Source: Labrenzia sp. THAF82
Lineage (GTDB): Bacteria > Pseudomonadota > Alphaproteobacteria > Rhizobiales > Stappiaceae
NCBI RefSeq assembly: GCF_009363435.1
Contig: NZ_CP045354.1
Span: 2,136,501 to 2,200,500 of the forward strand
Direction: 5' to 3'
DNA: 64,000 nt
Made by a program: the position numbers and the translations under genes. The notes below the pieces were generated by a model that ran no database searches, had not been told where the DNA came from, and saw only the letters and a program-made list of their open reading frames with translations. Position 1 is the first letter of the stretch; each line of letters begins with the position of its first letter. Positions 27,854-36,948 of the stretch are shown here, in pieces.

Positions 27854-29379
27854 TGTCCGATCCTCGGCGGACGGCAGATCCGCTCAGTGTCAGCGTCTGA
27901 AAAGTCTTTCTGGCCAGTCAGGTGCCGGCATTCTTCCATGCTCCAGAAGGGTTTGCTCTGAGGTGCCATCTGGAAACCGCGTAGCTGGGCGACGGTGCTG
28001 GCGGACACGGCAATTCCGATCAGGAAGGCGGCTATCAGTGCGACCTTCAAAAACAGTCCGGACTTGCCTTTGGCGAACAGTTTTGCAATCGCAGATGCTC
28101 CCAGGAGCGCCAGAAGCGCGAGCAAAGGCCAAAGATCGACCCGATAGCGCAGCGTTATGGTTCCGTAGGCCAGGGTCAGTCCGGCGATTGCGAACCCGCC
28201 AGCCAATGGTATAGCCATGCGACGCCAGACCTGTCCGCCGGCCGCAGGTGCACTCACGGCAAACAGTATCCAGAGCGGCCAAAGAAACACCATGCCGACA
28301 TAAGGACTTTCAACGCGAATAAAGCCGAGGTCTTGCGCCAGCGTCGATCTGACCGATGCGTGAAACGCTTCGCTGACTGCCTGGAGCTGACCCGTTACGG
28401 CGGGAATGTCGAACAGATAGATCGTCGCGTTGTGCGGAATACGCTTGATATTGAACTTGCCGTGGTCTTTGAACGCCTGCGCTCTTTCGCTGTCGGTGTC
28501 CTCAGCACCCCAGTAGACAAATCCGTATTGAACGTCGCTTTGGGAGAAGCTGCCATGGGTCTCGGTGGGAGATCCGAAGCGGGCCGCGTTCAGGCCGAGG
28601 TAACCTGCGCCGCCTGCACCCATAATTGCCAGAGCGATCACAATCCGCAGAAAATGCATGCGCAGCGACATCCAGGCGAGCAAGCCAAGGGCAAGTATTG
28701 TTGCGAAATAGAGCCCGATTGCAACGTTTGGCCTGGCGTGTAGTGCCAGCGCTGCAAGTGCTGCGCAGGGTAGGACTGTTTTCCAGAGAGGCCATTCGCC
28801 AAAGGCGACGTTGGCCCAAATCAATATGAAGAGGCTTGTTGCTGCAAACGCCAAGGCAATGGGTTCGTGATAAAAGGACGTGCTTGCGCACAGCAAAAAT
28901 CCCGGTGACCCGAACCAGATCGCTATGCCGAGCATTCGGCTGAGCGTGAGGCCTCGACTGCCGAGTTGTTCCAATGCTCCTGACGTTGCCTTGTGGAACG
29001 CTGCGTGAAGACCGAGTGTTCCGAGGCAGGACCATAACCAGATTGCCAGCGGTGCGAGAGAATAGGTCTCAAACGGCCAGATCCAACCAAAGACAAAACG
29101 GGGTATCAGCGGACCGACGCCATGGTAGAGATAGGCAATCCCGTCCGGGGTATAGTGTCCTTCAAATTGTGCCACGCGCGCAGGCAGGTCCATTCGCCCG
29201 TCCAAAAGCGCAAGAAAGTATTCGTCGTAGAGGTTTTGCCCGAGCGGAAAACCGTCAACGCTTTTCAGCAAACCAGTCGCCAGCAATGCGTAAAGGACCA
29301 TGCCGATGGCGATCAGGTCCCATGACTTTCTTAGCGGCATTGGGTTGGCAGACCCGGTGATTTCACTGGATATCGTCAT
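27850..29379 (-). CDS. Polytopic membrane protein, GT-C glycosyltransferase-like
   Basis: About 509 residues with roughly ten to twelve membrane helices. An early periplasmic loop contains N-L-Y-D-E-Y-F and a downstream E-G-H-Y-T-P, acidic features like those of GT-C enzymes that use polyprenyl-phosphate sugars. The C-terminal 40 residues form a Cys-containing soluble tail (E-E-C-R-H, E-R-I-C-R). It overlaps the GT2 gene by 17 bases. Likely uses the product of that GT2 (inference). Confidence 0.6.
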   Translation of the reverse strand: MTISSEITGSANPMPLRKSWDLIAIGMVLYALLATGLLKSVDGFPLGQNLYDEYFLALLDGRMDLPARVAQFEGHYTPDGIAYLYHGVGPLIPRFVFGWIWPFETYSLAPLAIWLWSCLGTLGLHAAFHKATSGALEQLGSRGLTLSRMLGIAIWFGSPGFLLCASTSFYHEPIALAFAATSLFILIWANVAFGEWPLWKTVLPCAALAALALHARPNVAIGLYFATILALGLLAWMSLRMHFLRIVIALAIMGAGGAGYLGLNAARFGSPTETHGSFSQSDVQYGFVYWGAEDTDSERAQAFKDHGKFNIKRIPHNATIYLFDIPAVTGQLQAVSEAFHASVRSTLAQDLGFIRVESPYVGMVFLWPLWILFAVSAPAAGGQVWRRMAIPLAGGFAIAGLTLAYGTITLRYRVDLWPLLALLALLGASAIAKLFAKGKSGLFLKVALIAAFLIGIAVSASTVAQLRGFQMAPQSKPFWSMEECRHLTGQKDFSDADTERICRPPRIGH

Positions 29380-30364
29380 CGCGCTGGCCACTGGATTGAA
29401 TTTGCGGGTTGGCCGGCGGCGGCTGGGTATCTTGTTCCAGACGGCGGAGGCGCTGAAGAACAGATTCCGTCAATCGACGATTTGTTGCCAACGCATCGCT
29501 CAGGAACGCGATGACGACCGTGATATAGCCCGCCAGGAGAAACATGCTGCCCAGAACGAGCGACTGAATTCTGCCGTCACCATCGCCAATAGCGTAAAAA
29601 TAGAGAAACCTCACAACCGGCAGAAGACCGATTGTAATCATCAAGATGCCTGCCCAGAGAAAAGCACTGAGCGAACGGTACATGAAATAGCTGCGCAGGA
29701 TCGTTACGAGCTGCTTTTGCAAGAACCGAATGGTGGATTTTGCCAGCCGCGATGGGCGGGTTGTCGGGTTTGTCGACACTGGAACGGACACCACTTTCAG
29801 TCCGTGCTGGCCGGCGTGGATCAGCGTCTCGGTGGTATAGCTGAATCTGGTCATGACATTGATCGTAAGGGCCGCATCGCGTGAGTAGGCTCTGAAGCCT
29901 GAGACCGCATCGCTTACATCAACTTGAGCGAGACTGCGCACCACATGCGTCCCGAACTTTTGCAGTTGTCGTTTCGCCCAGGAGAATTCACGATTTTCAC
30001 CGGGGTTGCGGTCGCCAATCGCGATATCTGCTCGATTTTCGACGATGGGTCTTACCAGGTCGGGGATGGATGCGCCCGAATACTGATTGTCACCGTCCGT
30101 GTTGACGATGATATCTGCTCCGAGATTGAGGGCGGATTCGATGCCGGACTGGAAGCTTCTCGCCAACCCCTTGTTGTGACCGTTTTGTATGATGTGGTCG
30201 ACACCGCAGGCGATCGCTGTATCGACCGTGTTGTCGGTGGAGCCGTCGTCAATGACCTGGATTTCGACTTTGTCGATACCTGGAATGGATCTGGGTATTT
30301 CCGCAACAACAAGCGGAAGCGTTTTTTCTTCGTTGAAGCACGGAATTTGAACGATCAGTTTCAT
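29363..30364 (-). CDS. Family 2 glycosyltransferase, polyprenyl-phosphate sugar type
   Basis: A 333-residue GT-A enzyme. V-Q-I-P-C-F-N-E-E starts it; nucleotide binding is I-D-D-G-S-T-D and the metal site N-T-D-G-D-N-Q-Y. Two C-terminal membrane helices (about 225-250 and 260-285) match DPM1/ArnC-like enzymes. It would load a sugar on a polyprenyl phosphate. ATG 30364 is chosen; the frame extends to 30442 without good signals. First gene of the four-gene minus cluster (30364 to 26135). Confidence 0.88.
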   Translation of the reverse strand: MKLIVQIPCFNEEKTLPLVVAEIPRSIPGIDKVEIQVIDDGSTDNTVDTAIACGVDHIIQNGHNKGLARSFQSGIESALNLGADIIVNTDGDNQYSGASIPDLVRPIVENRADIAIGDRNPGENREFSWAKRQLQKFGTHVVRSLAQVDVSDAVSGFRAYSRDAALTINVMTRFSYTTETLIHAGQHGLKVVSVPVSTNPTTRPSRLAKSTIRFLQKQLVTILRSYFMYRSLSAFLWAGILMITIGLLPVVRFLYFYAIGDGDGRIQSLVLGSMFLLAGYITVVIAFLSDALATNRRLTESVLQRLRRLEQDTQPPPANPQIQSSGQRDDDIQ

Positions 30365-30894
30365 GAACGACACTATGCAAACATCTGACAAACGGTCTTG
30401 AGTTTCCCTGCTAATGTTCCAAGCCAGAAAACCCCCTCCCAAGCATCGTTACAATTAGATATTACAGTTTAAGAAATGGATAACTTTGGTGATTTTAAAT
30501 AATCGATAGTCTTCTGATTTTTTCTTCGTGTTTTATAAATAAATTTCAAATTTATATTTTGAGAATTCTTGGCTATCGCCTGTTTTGACGATGTCGGATC
30601 ACATCCTTCAAGCTTCATTCAAGTGTAGGTCAAGAATTGAAGGCTATAGGTGACAGCCCAGCAGGCAGCATCGACCAAGTTTGACCACTTGGGATGCTGG
30701 CGATGCATTGTACTGCCCAGCAATTGTCCTGCGGTCGAAAGGCAGGAAAGCAGGCTATTCCACTTGTGATGGGGTACGACTTTTGCGTGTTTAAAATTTT
30801 GCCGCGATTTTGACTTGATGCCGACCCATATGGTGACGATGGCCAGGCTTCTCTTCCTGAGAGCCTGCCGGCATTCAATACCAGGAGTTTCAGA
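30365..30894. other. Intergenic, AT-rich core, no gene seen
   Basis: About 530 bases between the divergent glycosyl cluster and the DUF992 gene. The section 30480-30590 is strongly AT-rich. Two overlapping minus frames of 132 and 143 codons at 30619-31061 have no domain pattern and run into the DUF992 gene, so were not called. Confidence 0.5.
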
Positions 30895-31374
30895 ATGCGT
30901 TTTTCTAGATTTGGTTTTGCTGTGGCCGCTGTTCTTTGTGCAGGAACGGCTCTCGCCTCCGAGAACACGCCAACTGTCGAAATTGGGACACTTAATTGTC
31001 TGTTGGAGGGAGAGCACAATTTCATCGTTGGTTCTTCAGCTACGCTCGGCTGTAGCTTCAAACCTGCCGATGGCGGAACGGTCGAATACTACAAGGGTAA
31101 AGTGCGGGACTATGGCCTCGATATCGGAACTACCAAGGAAGCCAACCTTGTTTGGGGCGTCCTAGCACCCTCTGCGGATCGCAAGCCGGGCCTGTTGGCG
31201 GGGACCTATGGCGGTTTGACCGCAGGCGCGAGCCTGGGGGCAGGCATCAAAGCCAATGCTCTTATCGGGGGGCTTGACCGGTCAATCGCGCTGAATCCGT
31301 TCAGCCTGGAAAGTCAAACGGGCACCAATTTGACCATCGGTGTCAGCAAGATGACGCTCGAACCCATAAACTGA
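30895..31374 (+). CDS. DUF992 secreted protein
   Basis: A 159-residue protein with signal peptide ending A-L-A-S. The mature part has V-E-I-G-T-L-N-C-L-L, then T-L-G-C-S-F (a likely disulfide pair), Y-Y-K-G-K-V-R-D-Y-G-L-D-I-G-T-T, and G-T-Y-G-G-L-T-A-G-A-S-L-G-A-G, all DUF992 features. Periplasmic, role unknown. AGGAG lies 8 bases before ATG 30895. Confidence 0.9.
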   Translation: MRFSRFGFAVAAVLCAGTALASENTPTVEIGTLNCLLEGEHNFIVGSSATLGCSFKPADGGTVEYYKGKVRDYGLDIGTTKEANLVWGVLAPSADRKPGLLAGTYGGLTAGASLGAGIKANALIGGLDRSIALNPFSLESQTGTNLTIGVSKMTLEPIN

Positions 31375-31385
31375 ACCGAAAGGCG

Positions 31386-31412
31386 AAGCCCGTTTCCGAC
31401 TGGAACGGGCTT
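31386..31412 (+). terminator. Hairpin terminator after the DUF992 gene
   Basis: AAGCCCGTT (31386-31394) pairs with AACGGGCTT (31404-31412), followed by a short T run. Moderate rho-independent candidate. Confidence 0.7.
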
Positions 31413-31448
31413 TGCGCTCACTTGTCTTACCAAATTTCGTTTGGCCGG

Positions 31449-31745
31449 TTACCTGTTCTGGCAGCTCTCGTTTGCCCCTGCGCAAGGGTTCGATGAGACA
31501 TCCGGACGGGTGTTGGCGCGGTTGATCTGATCCGTTCTGTTCAGCCGGTTTGCCCCTTCGATCTGTTGACGGGTCGAGAACCCCGACTGCTGCCTGTTCC
31601 TGTTTTGGTTCAGCTGTTGCTGCGCTGAAGGCAGCAGGGACGAACCGGACTGTGGCAAGCCGCGAAGCTGGTTGTTCTGTGCGTTCGCTGTTCCCGCGAG
31701 AAGAGTGGCAACTAGCACTACCGTTGCTGCAGTCATCCGGGTCAT
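31449..31745 (-). CDS. Secreted Gln/Asn-rich small protein
   Basis: A 98-residue protein with a clean signal peptide (T-A-A-T-V-V-L-V-A-T-L-L-A-G-T-A-N-A). The mature part is very rich in Gln, Asn and Ser and short of hydrophobics, ending with two Cys (P-C-A-G-A-N-E-S-C-Q). Probably disordered, periplasmic or exported. Not recognised. It converges on the DUF992 gene. Confidence 0.55.
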   Translation of the reverse strand: MTRMTAATVVLVATLLAGTANAQNNQLRGLPQSGSSLLPSAQQQLNQNRNRQQSGFSTRQQIEGANRLNRTDQINRANTRPDVSSNPCAGANESCQNR

Positions 31746-32221
31746 GATGCTTGTTCCTGATTGTGATCAAGGTAAGGGCTTGCCGAGTGTATCGCTTGTC
31801 AGCCGACGTCTGATGCATGAACACGGTCTCGCTTGTCAGCCTGGTCGTTGGCATCCGTCCAGCAGACACAGCCGACGGGCATAATATCCGCACAGTTCCG
31901 AAGTTCATAATCCTGCTGTTAGCGCCAGACTAATGCATATGTGGGGACCTGATTGTGCGTTTTCCAGTGGAATGGCGGACCGAGAACCATCCGAATTGTT
32001 GCGCTGCGTCAATAATTCTCCTTGCGTTCAGCTCCTTTTCGGCGCGACGATGAAAGACCGCCCCCGGTCGATGTGCCTTTCAGTTGGGGCTTGGTGCTTA
32101 AGAGTACCGGGTTTTTGGGCCTTCGATCCCATCCGGGCGAGACGCGGCGGGCCCGCGTCCAACCGAACCGGCCTTGCCGCGTAGTTTTAGGGGCTCCCCC
32201 CTCAAACACGAGAGGCACATT
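31746..32221. other. Intergenic, no gene seen
   Basis: About 475 bases upstream of the EF-G-like gene. Short frames on both strands show no signals or domains. No clear repeat. It must carry promoters for both flanking genes. Confidence 0.45.
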
Positions 32222-34285
32222 ATGGCAATCGGAACAAACGGAAGAGGAAACGCCGCCGGCACTACGCCGCGCTGTATTGCACTAGTTGGTCCGTTCGGCA
32301 GCGGCAAAACCAGCTTGCTGGAAGCCCTTCTCGCGCGAACCGACAAAGTTGCGCGTCAGGGGTCAATCACGGATGGCAACACGGTCGGCGACGCTTCGCC
32401 GGAAGCACGTGCGCATGGGATGAGCGTTGAAATAAATGTCGCCGATGCAGACTATCTGGGCGACCGCTTCGTCTTTGTTGACTGTCCGGGGTCAGTTGAA
32501 TTCCTGAGCGAGATGGACGGAGCCCTAAGCGGAGCCGACATGGCCATCGTCGTCGCGGAGGATGACGAACGCAAGGTTCCGGCCTTGCAACTCATACTGA
32601 AAGCTCTTGAAGCCCGCGCCATTCCGCGGGTTTTGTTTTTGAACAAGATCGACAAAAGTACCCGTCGGGTGAGAGATGTGCTCAGCGTGTTGCAGCCGGC
32701 CTCGGCAGTTCCGCTGGTGCTTCGACAGATACCTATCTGGGAAGACGGTCACGCGACCGGGTTTATCGATCTGGCGCTTGAAAGGGCCCATGTCTATCAC
32801 GAGAAGGAACCAAGCACGCAGATCGACATGTCCGATGAGGATCTGGCGCGTGAACATGAAGCGCGTTTCACGATGCTGGAGCATCTGGCAGACCACGATG
32901 ACGACCTCATGGAAGCGCTGCTGGAAGACATTGCACCGGATCGCGAGCAGATTTTTGCCGATCTCGTCAATGAAATGCAGGATGGTCTTATCTGTCCTGT
33001 CTTCTTCGGGTCAGCCGAACATGGAAATGGTGTCAGCAAGCTGCTGAAGGCGCTTCGTCATGAAGTTCCGGTTGTCGATCGGCTGAGGGAACGCGTTCTG
33101 GACGGCGACAAAAAAGCGGCCCTGCAGGTGATCAAAACGCTGCACACTCAACATGGCGGGAAACTCTCCATAGCGCGCATTCTGGACGGTCAGCTTTCCG
33201 ACGGCGACAGCCTGTTTCTCAATGGTGAAACAGAAATCAAGGTGTCTGGTCTTTTCAACGTTTTCGGCCAACATGCCGCCAAGATCGCAACCGCAGGCAA
33301 AGGAGATCTGGTTGCCCTTGGCCGGCTTGAACATGTCCAGACGGGCGACCTTATTGCCTTCGAGGCAGGCAAAATCGCAGCCAAGCCGGCTGATGAGAGA
33401 CGCAGTCCGGTACTTGCAACAGCAATTGCAGCGGCGCAGCGCAAAGATGAGGTTCGATTGTCGACCGCACTGACAAAGCTTGCCGAGGAAGATCCGTCGC
33501 TCACGATCAGTCAGAACCAGACAACAGCAGAAACACTGTTGGCAGGACAGGGTGAGATGCATTTACGGGTTGCCCAGGAAAGGCTGGCCGGAAAATACGG
33601 CTTGGACATAGCTGCCCATGCGCCGCATGTACCTTACGCCGAGACGATCCGGACCAGCACAAAGGTGCGTGGCCGGCACAAGAAGCAATCCGGAGGGCAC
33701 GGCCAGTTCGGTGATGTCGTGCTCGAGATCGCACCGTTGCCAAGGGGCGAGGGTCTTCAATTCAGCGATACGATCACCGGTGGCGTTGTTCCCAAACAGT
33801 ATATTCCTTCAGTGCGGGACGGTGTCATGGACGCGCTCGGACAAGGTCCGCTTGGCTTTCCGGTGGTTGATGTTTCCATCTGTCTGACGGATGGGTCCTA
33901 TCATTCCGTCGACAGTTCGGACCAGGCATTCAGGATGGCGGGTATCCTTGCCATTCGTGAAGGACTGAAAGATTGCAAACCGGTGTTGCTCGAGCCGATC
34001 CACAAAGTGACGATTGCCTGTCCGAACGACGCGACTGCCCGAGTGAATGCGATTGTCTCGGCCAGACGCGGTCAACTGCTCGGGTTCGACGCCAGGCCGG
34101 ACTGGCCAGGCTGGGACGAGGTTCAGGCCCTGATGCCCGAAGCGGAGATCAGCGATCTGATCGTCGAGCTGCGGTCTGCAACGGCAGGGGTTGCCAGCTA
34201 TATGTCGGCGTTCGACCATCTGGCGGAACTTTCCGGCAAGGCGGCAGATCAGGCTCTGCAGCGGTCAGGCAAGCAGGCCGCCTGA
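32222..34285 (+). CDS. EF-G-like translational GTPase paralogue lacking the catalytic His
   Basis: A 687-residue protein with EF-G domains in order. G1 is G-P-F-G-S-G-K-T (residues 23-30), the switch II region is D-C-P-G-S (87-91), and G4 is N-K-I-D (141-144). Canonical EF-G has D-T-P-G-H, so the catalytic His is Ser here and Thr is Cys. Domain IV keeps G-G-H-G-Q-F-G-D-V. ATG 32222 has GAGAGG about 8 bases upstream. A bona fide fusA would lie with rpsL/rpsG elsewhere. Probably a specialised or slow GTPase rather than the main translocase (inference). Confidence 0.85.
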   Translation: MAIGTNGRGNAAGTTPRCIALVGPFGSGKTSLLEALLARTDKVARQGSITDGNTVGDASPEARAHGMSVEINVADADYLGDRFVFVDCPGSVEFLSEMDGALSGADMAIVVAEDDERKVPALQLILKALEARAIPRVLFLNKIDKSTRRVRDVLSVLQPASAVPLVLRQIPIWEDGHATGFIDLALERAHVYHEKEPSTQIDMSDEDLAREHEARFTMLEHLADHDDDLMEALLEDIAPDREQIFADLVNEMQDGLICPVFFGSAEHGNGVSKLLKALRHEVPVVDRLRERVLDGDKKAALQVIKTLHTQHGGKLSIARILDGQLSDGDSLFLNGETEIKVSGLFNVFGQHAAKIATAGKGDLVALGRLEHVQTGDLIAFEAGKIAAKPADERRSPVLATAIAAAQRKDEVRLSTALTKLAEEDPSLTISQNQTTAETLLAGQGEMHLRVAQERLAGKYGLDIAAHAPHVPYAETIRTSTKVRGRHKKQSGGHGQFGDVVLEIAPLPRGEGLQFSDTITGGVVPKQYIPSVRDGVMDALGQGPLGFPVVDVSICLTDGSYHSVDSSDQAFRMAGILAIREGLKDCKPVLLEPIHKVTIACPNDATARVNAIVSARRGQLLGFDARPDWPGWDEVQALMPEAEISDLIVELRSATAGVASYMSAFDHLAELSGKAADQALQRSGKQAA

Positions 34286-34305
34286 TACGGGAATAGCGAC
34301 TGAAT

Positions 34306-34334
34306 GAGAGGGCAACTTTCCCTCTCGTTCTTTT
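34306..34334 (+). terminator. Rho-independent terminator after the EF-G-like gene
   Basis: GAGAGGG (34306-34312) pairs with CCCTCTC (34320-34326), followed by GTTCTTTT. Confidence 0.85.
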
Positions 34335-34475
34335 CAACTGGTTGTCGGGAGACTGCAGCTACCACTTTGCTGCTAATTGGACGTCGTTCACATTCGTATT
34401 GCTAATGGTCACCAGGGCGTTATTTGCCATTGAACACCGATTTCGGTTCTCTTCAGGGCAAACAGGAGCCTGAGA

Positions 34476-35438
34476 ATGAATATATTGAAAAAGCGCAGCT
34501 GGGCGATTCCCGAGCGCGAAGCGACGCCGGAACATGTCTTCCTGAACCGTCGGCAGATCCTCGCAGGTCTGGCCGGTAGCGGCGCTCTGCTGGGCACAGG
34601 TCTTGGACTACGTCCGGCCTTTGCTGAAGAAGACCCAAGTGCGGGCCTCTATCCAGTGAAGCGTAACCCAGCCTTCACACTTGATCGCGACCTGACTGAT
34701 GAGGAAGACGCGTCCACTTACAACAACTTTTACGAATTCGGCTCACACAAGCAGATCTGGCAGGCCGCGCAGGAACTCCAGATCCGGCCGTGGACGGTCA
34801 CGCTAGATGGTCTTGTCGACAATCCGCAGATCGTGGATATCGACAAGCTCCTGAGTCAGATGCCACTCGAAGAGCGGCTTTACCGTCATCGTTGCGTGGA
34901 AGCCTGGTCGATGGCCGTGCCTTGGTCGGGATTTGAGCTTTCCGAACTGGTGAAGCTGGCCAGTCCCAAATCAAATGCGAAATACCTTCGATTTGAAACC
35001 TTCCTTGATCCCTCGGTCGCGAGTGGACAAAAACAGTCCTGGTATCCGTGGCCTTATGTTGAAGGCCTGACGCTGGAAGAGGCCACCAATGAACTGGCCT
35101 TCATGGCGACGGGCGTTTACGGCAAACCGCTCGCGAATCAATTCGGAGCGCCGATCCGTCTGGTCACACCATGGAAATACGGTTTCAAGTGTATCAAGTC
35201 CGTCGTGCGCATCACCTTCACGGAAGAGCGGCCTGTCAGTTTCTGGGAAGAAATTCAGCCCAAAGAATACGGCTTCTGGGCCAATGTGAATCCTTCGGTT
35301 CCGCACCGCCGTTGGCCACAAGACTCCGAGCGTTTGCTTGGGACGGATCAACGCCGACAGACACTTCTTTACAACGGCTATGAAGAACAGGTTGCCGGGA
35401 TCTACAAGAACATGACGGGCGAATTGCTGTTCATGTAA
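34476..35438 (+). CDS. msrP: Periplasmic methionine-sulfoxide reductase catalytic subunit MsrP
   Basis: A 320-residue molybdoenzyme of the SUOX/YedY class. The Tat signal is F-L-N-R-R-Q-I-L-A-G followed by a hydrophobic core ending A-F-A. The molybdenum-ligand Cys is C140 in H-R-C-V-E-A-W-S. The C-terminal half has R-L-V-T-P-W-K-Y-G-F-K-C-I-K-S, also typical. It repairs oxidised methionine in the periplasm with electrons from the haem protein MsrQ. No msrQ is adjacent: the next gene is 560 bases away and in the other direction. Confidence 0.95.
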   Translation: MNILKKRSWAIPEREATPEHVFLNRRQILAGLAGSGALLGTGLGLRPAFAEEDPSAGLYPVKRNPAFTLDRDLTDEEDASTYNNFYEFGSHKQIWQAAQELQIRPWTVTLDGLVDNPQIVDIDKLLSQMPLEERLYRHRCVEAWSMAVPWSGFELSELVKLASPKSNAKYLRFETFLDPSVASGQKQSWYPWPYVEGLTLEEATNELAFMATGVYGKPLANQFGAPIRLVTPWKYGFKCIKSVVRITFTEERPVSFWEEIQPKEYGFWANVNPSVPHRRWPQDSERLLGTDQRRQTLLYNGYEEQVAGIYKNMTGELLFM

Positions 35439-35487
35439 ATGCAGATCGGCGCATTGTGCGCTGCAATATAGTATAGGCAAAAAAAGA

Positions 35488-35520
35488 GCCGGGTCTTTAA
35501 GGACCCGGCAGTTTGTTTTG
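35488..35520 (+). terminator. Rho-independent terminator of msrP
   Basis: GCCGGGTC (35488-35495) pairs with GACCCGGC (35502-35509), followed by AGTTTGTTTTG. A-run precedes it, so it may act in both directions. Confidence 0.85.
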
Positions 35521-35997
35521 ATTCACTGAAAACAGTAGAATCACCTTCCAGAGGGGAACAGCTGGTCTGGACATCACTGGGAGGAGGACGTGACGCCCGC
35601 GTGACCAACAGTACTGCTTATATGCAGTGCACAAGCTGCATAAACAAGAGGCAGCCGCGCAGACCTGCTATGCATTTTTCGCAGGGCTGATGTCCGGAAA
35701 ATTCGTTTCAAATTTAAACTGAGCAAATTCAACGCCTTAGAAGGCCTGTTTTGAACCCGAATACTGCATTCAAGTTCGAATTTTGTATAAAATTATTTTT
35801 GGACAAAGCGGATTTTTATGGCCATTTCCTCAGAGAGCCCTGAACGAAGTGCTCAAATTCTGCACCCTTGTAGCCTGAATTACGAGCAGTTCAGGGGCGA
35901 GCAGTTCAGGGGCGAGCAGTTCAGGGGCGAGCTGACAGGGGCGAGCTGACAGGGGCGAGCCGACAGAGGCGAGGGGGCCAGCAGGACGCTTGCCAGG
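35521..35997. other. Intergenic with tandem repeat, no gene seen
   Basis: About 475 bases between msrP and the 3' end of the LysR gene. The left part is AT-rich (35700-35820); the right part carries the tandem repeat at 35884-35970. No reading frame is convincing. Confidence 0.5.
35884..35970. repeat. Tandem repeat, about 14-15 base unit
   Basis: Three exact copies of GAGCAGTTCAGGGGC (35884, 35899, 35914), then two copies of GAGCTGACAGGGGC (35929, 35943), then a diverged GAGCCGACAGAGGC (35957). A further partial GAGGGGGC follows. It lies just beyond the LysR stop. The change of unit between blocks suggests stepwise slippage. Confidence 0.9.
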
Positions 35998-36894
35998 TCA
36001 ATAAACCCAATTCTCGGCGTTGGTCAGCAAGAACTCACGAAACGCTGTGACACGCGCCGTGTTCTTGAGTTCCGAAGGATAAACGAAATACGTGTCGAAT
36101 GACGGCACCTTGTCTTCTTCTTCCGTGATCACCGGAACCATGTTGGACGCATGATCGATGATATAGTCCGGCAGCATTGCGATGCCGACACCTGATTGAA
36201 CAGCTCGCTTGATGGCAACCAGATTGTTCACCTTGAGCGCTGAGCGACGCGGATCAGTCGAGCTTCGACCGGCGGTCTCCAGCCAATTCATGGATCGCAA
36301 ATAGGCTGGTGCCTGTTCGCCAAACGTGATGATACGGTGGTTGTCGATGTCTTCGATCGTGGACGGTGCGCCAAAGCGGTGCAGATATTCCGGCGCGGCG
36401 AAAACGTGAAAGTGCACGGTGAAGAGTTTGCGCTGGATCAGATCCGGCTGAGTGGGCTGGCGCAGCCGGATAGCGACATCTGCCTCACGCATACCAAGAT
36501 CAAGCTCGTCATCGTCAAAAATCAGATGCAGGTCGACGTCTGGGTATAGATCGATGAAGTTCTTGATGCGTGACGTGAGCCAGGTGGACCCCAGACCTAC
36601 CGTCGTGGTGACGCGCAGTGCTCCTGAAGGTTTTTCCTTGCTGTCGGTCAGGCTTGTCTGAACCGCTTCGAGTTTCATCAACACATCTGATGCGGTCCGG
36701 TAGAGCAGCTCCCCTTGTTCCGTCAGCAATAGACCGCGTGCGTGGCGATGAAAGAGCGGGACTCCGAGATCCTGCTCAAGCGCACTGACCTGCCGGCTGA
36801 CGGCGGACTGGCTCATGTGCAGGCTGTCGCCGGCATGAGTGAAGCTGCCAGCCTGAGCGGCCGCATGAAAAATTCGCAGTTTGTCCCAATCCAT
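35998..36894 (-). CDS. LysR-family transcriptional regulator
   Basis: A 298-residue LysR protein. The helix-turn-helix is at about residues 5-45 (F-H-A-A-A-Q-A-G-S-F-T-H-A-G then S-Q-S-A-V-S-R-Q-V-S-A-L-E), followed by a substrate domain. It lies 54 bases downstream of trxB on the same strand and may be co-transcribed; this pairing is common in Hyphomicrobiales. Target and ligand unknown. Confidence 0.92.
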   Translation of the reverse strand: MDWDKLRIFHAAAQAGSFTHAGDSLHMSQSAVSRQVSALEQDLGVPLFHRHARGLLLTEQGELLYRTASDVLMKLEAVQTSLTDSKEKPSGALRVTTTVGLGSTWLTSRIKNFIDLYPDVDLHLIFDDDELDLGMREADVAIRLRQPTQPDLIQRKLFTVHFHVFAAPEYLHRFGAPSTIEDIDNHRIITFGEQAPAYLRSMNWLETAGRSSTDPRRSALKVNNLVAIKRAVQSGVGIAMLPDYIIDHASNMVPVITEEEDKVPSFDTYFVYPSELKNTARVTAFREFLLTNAENWVY

Positions 36895-36948
36895 GCGTGC
36901 CCCTCCACAGGACGTAGCGGGCCCGGCAGTTTCGGGCCCGACGGCGGG

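Noticed and set aside
30619..31061. Two overlapping minus frames of 132 and 143 codons
   Set aside because: No domain or signal features and they run antisense into the DUF992 gene.
35884..35970. Possible CRISPR array
   Set aside because: Units are contiguous with no spacers and no cas gene is present.
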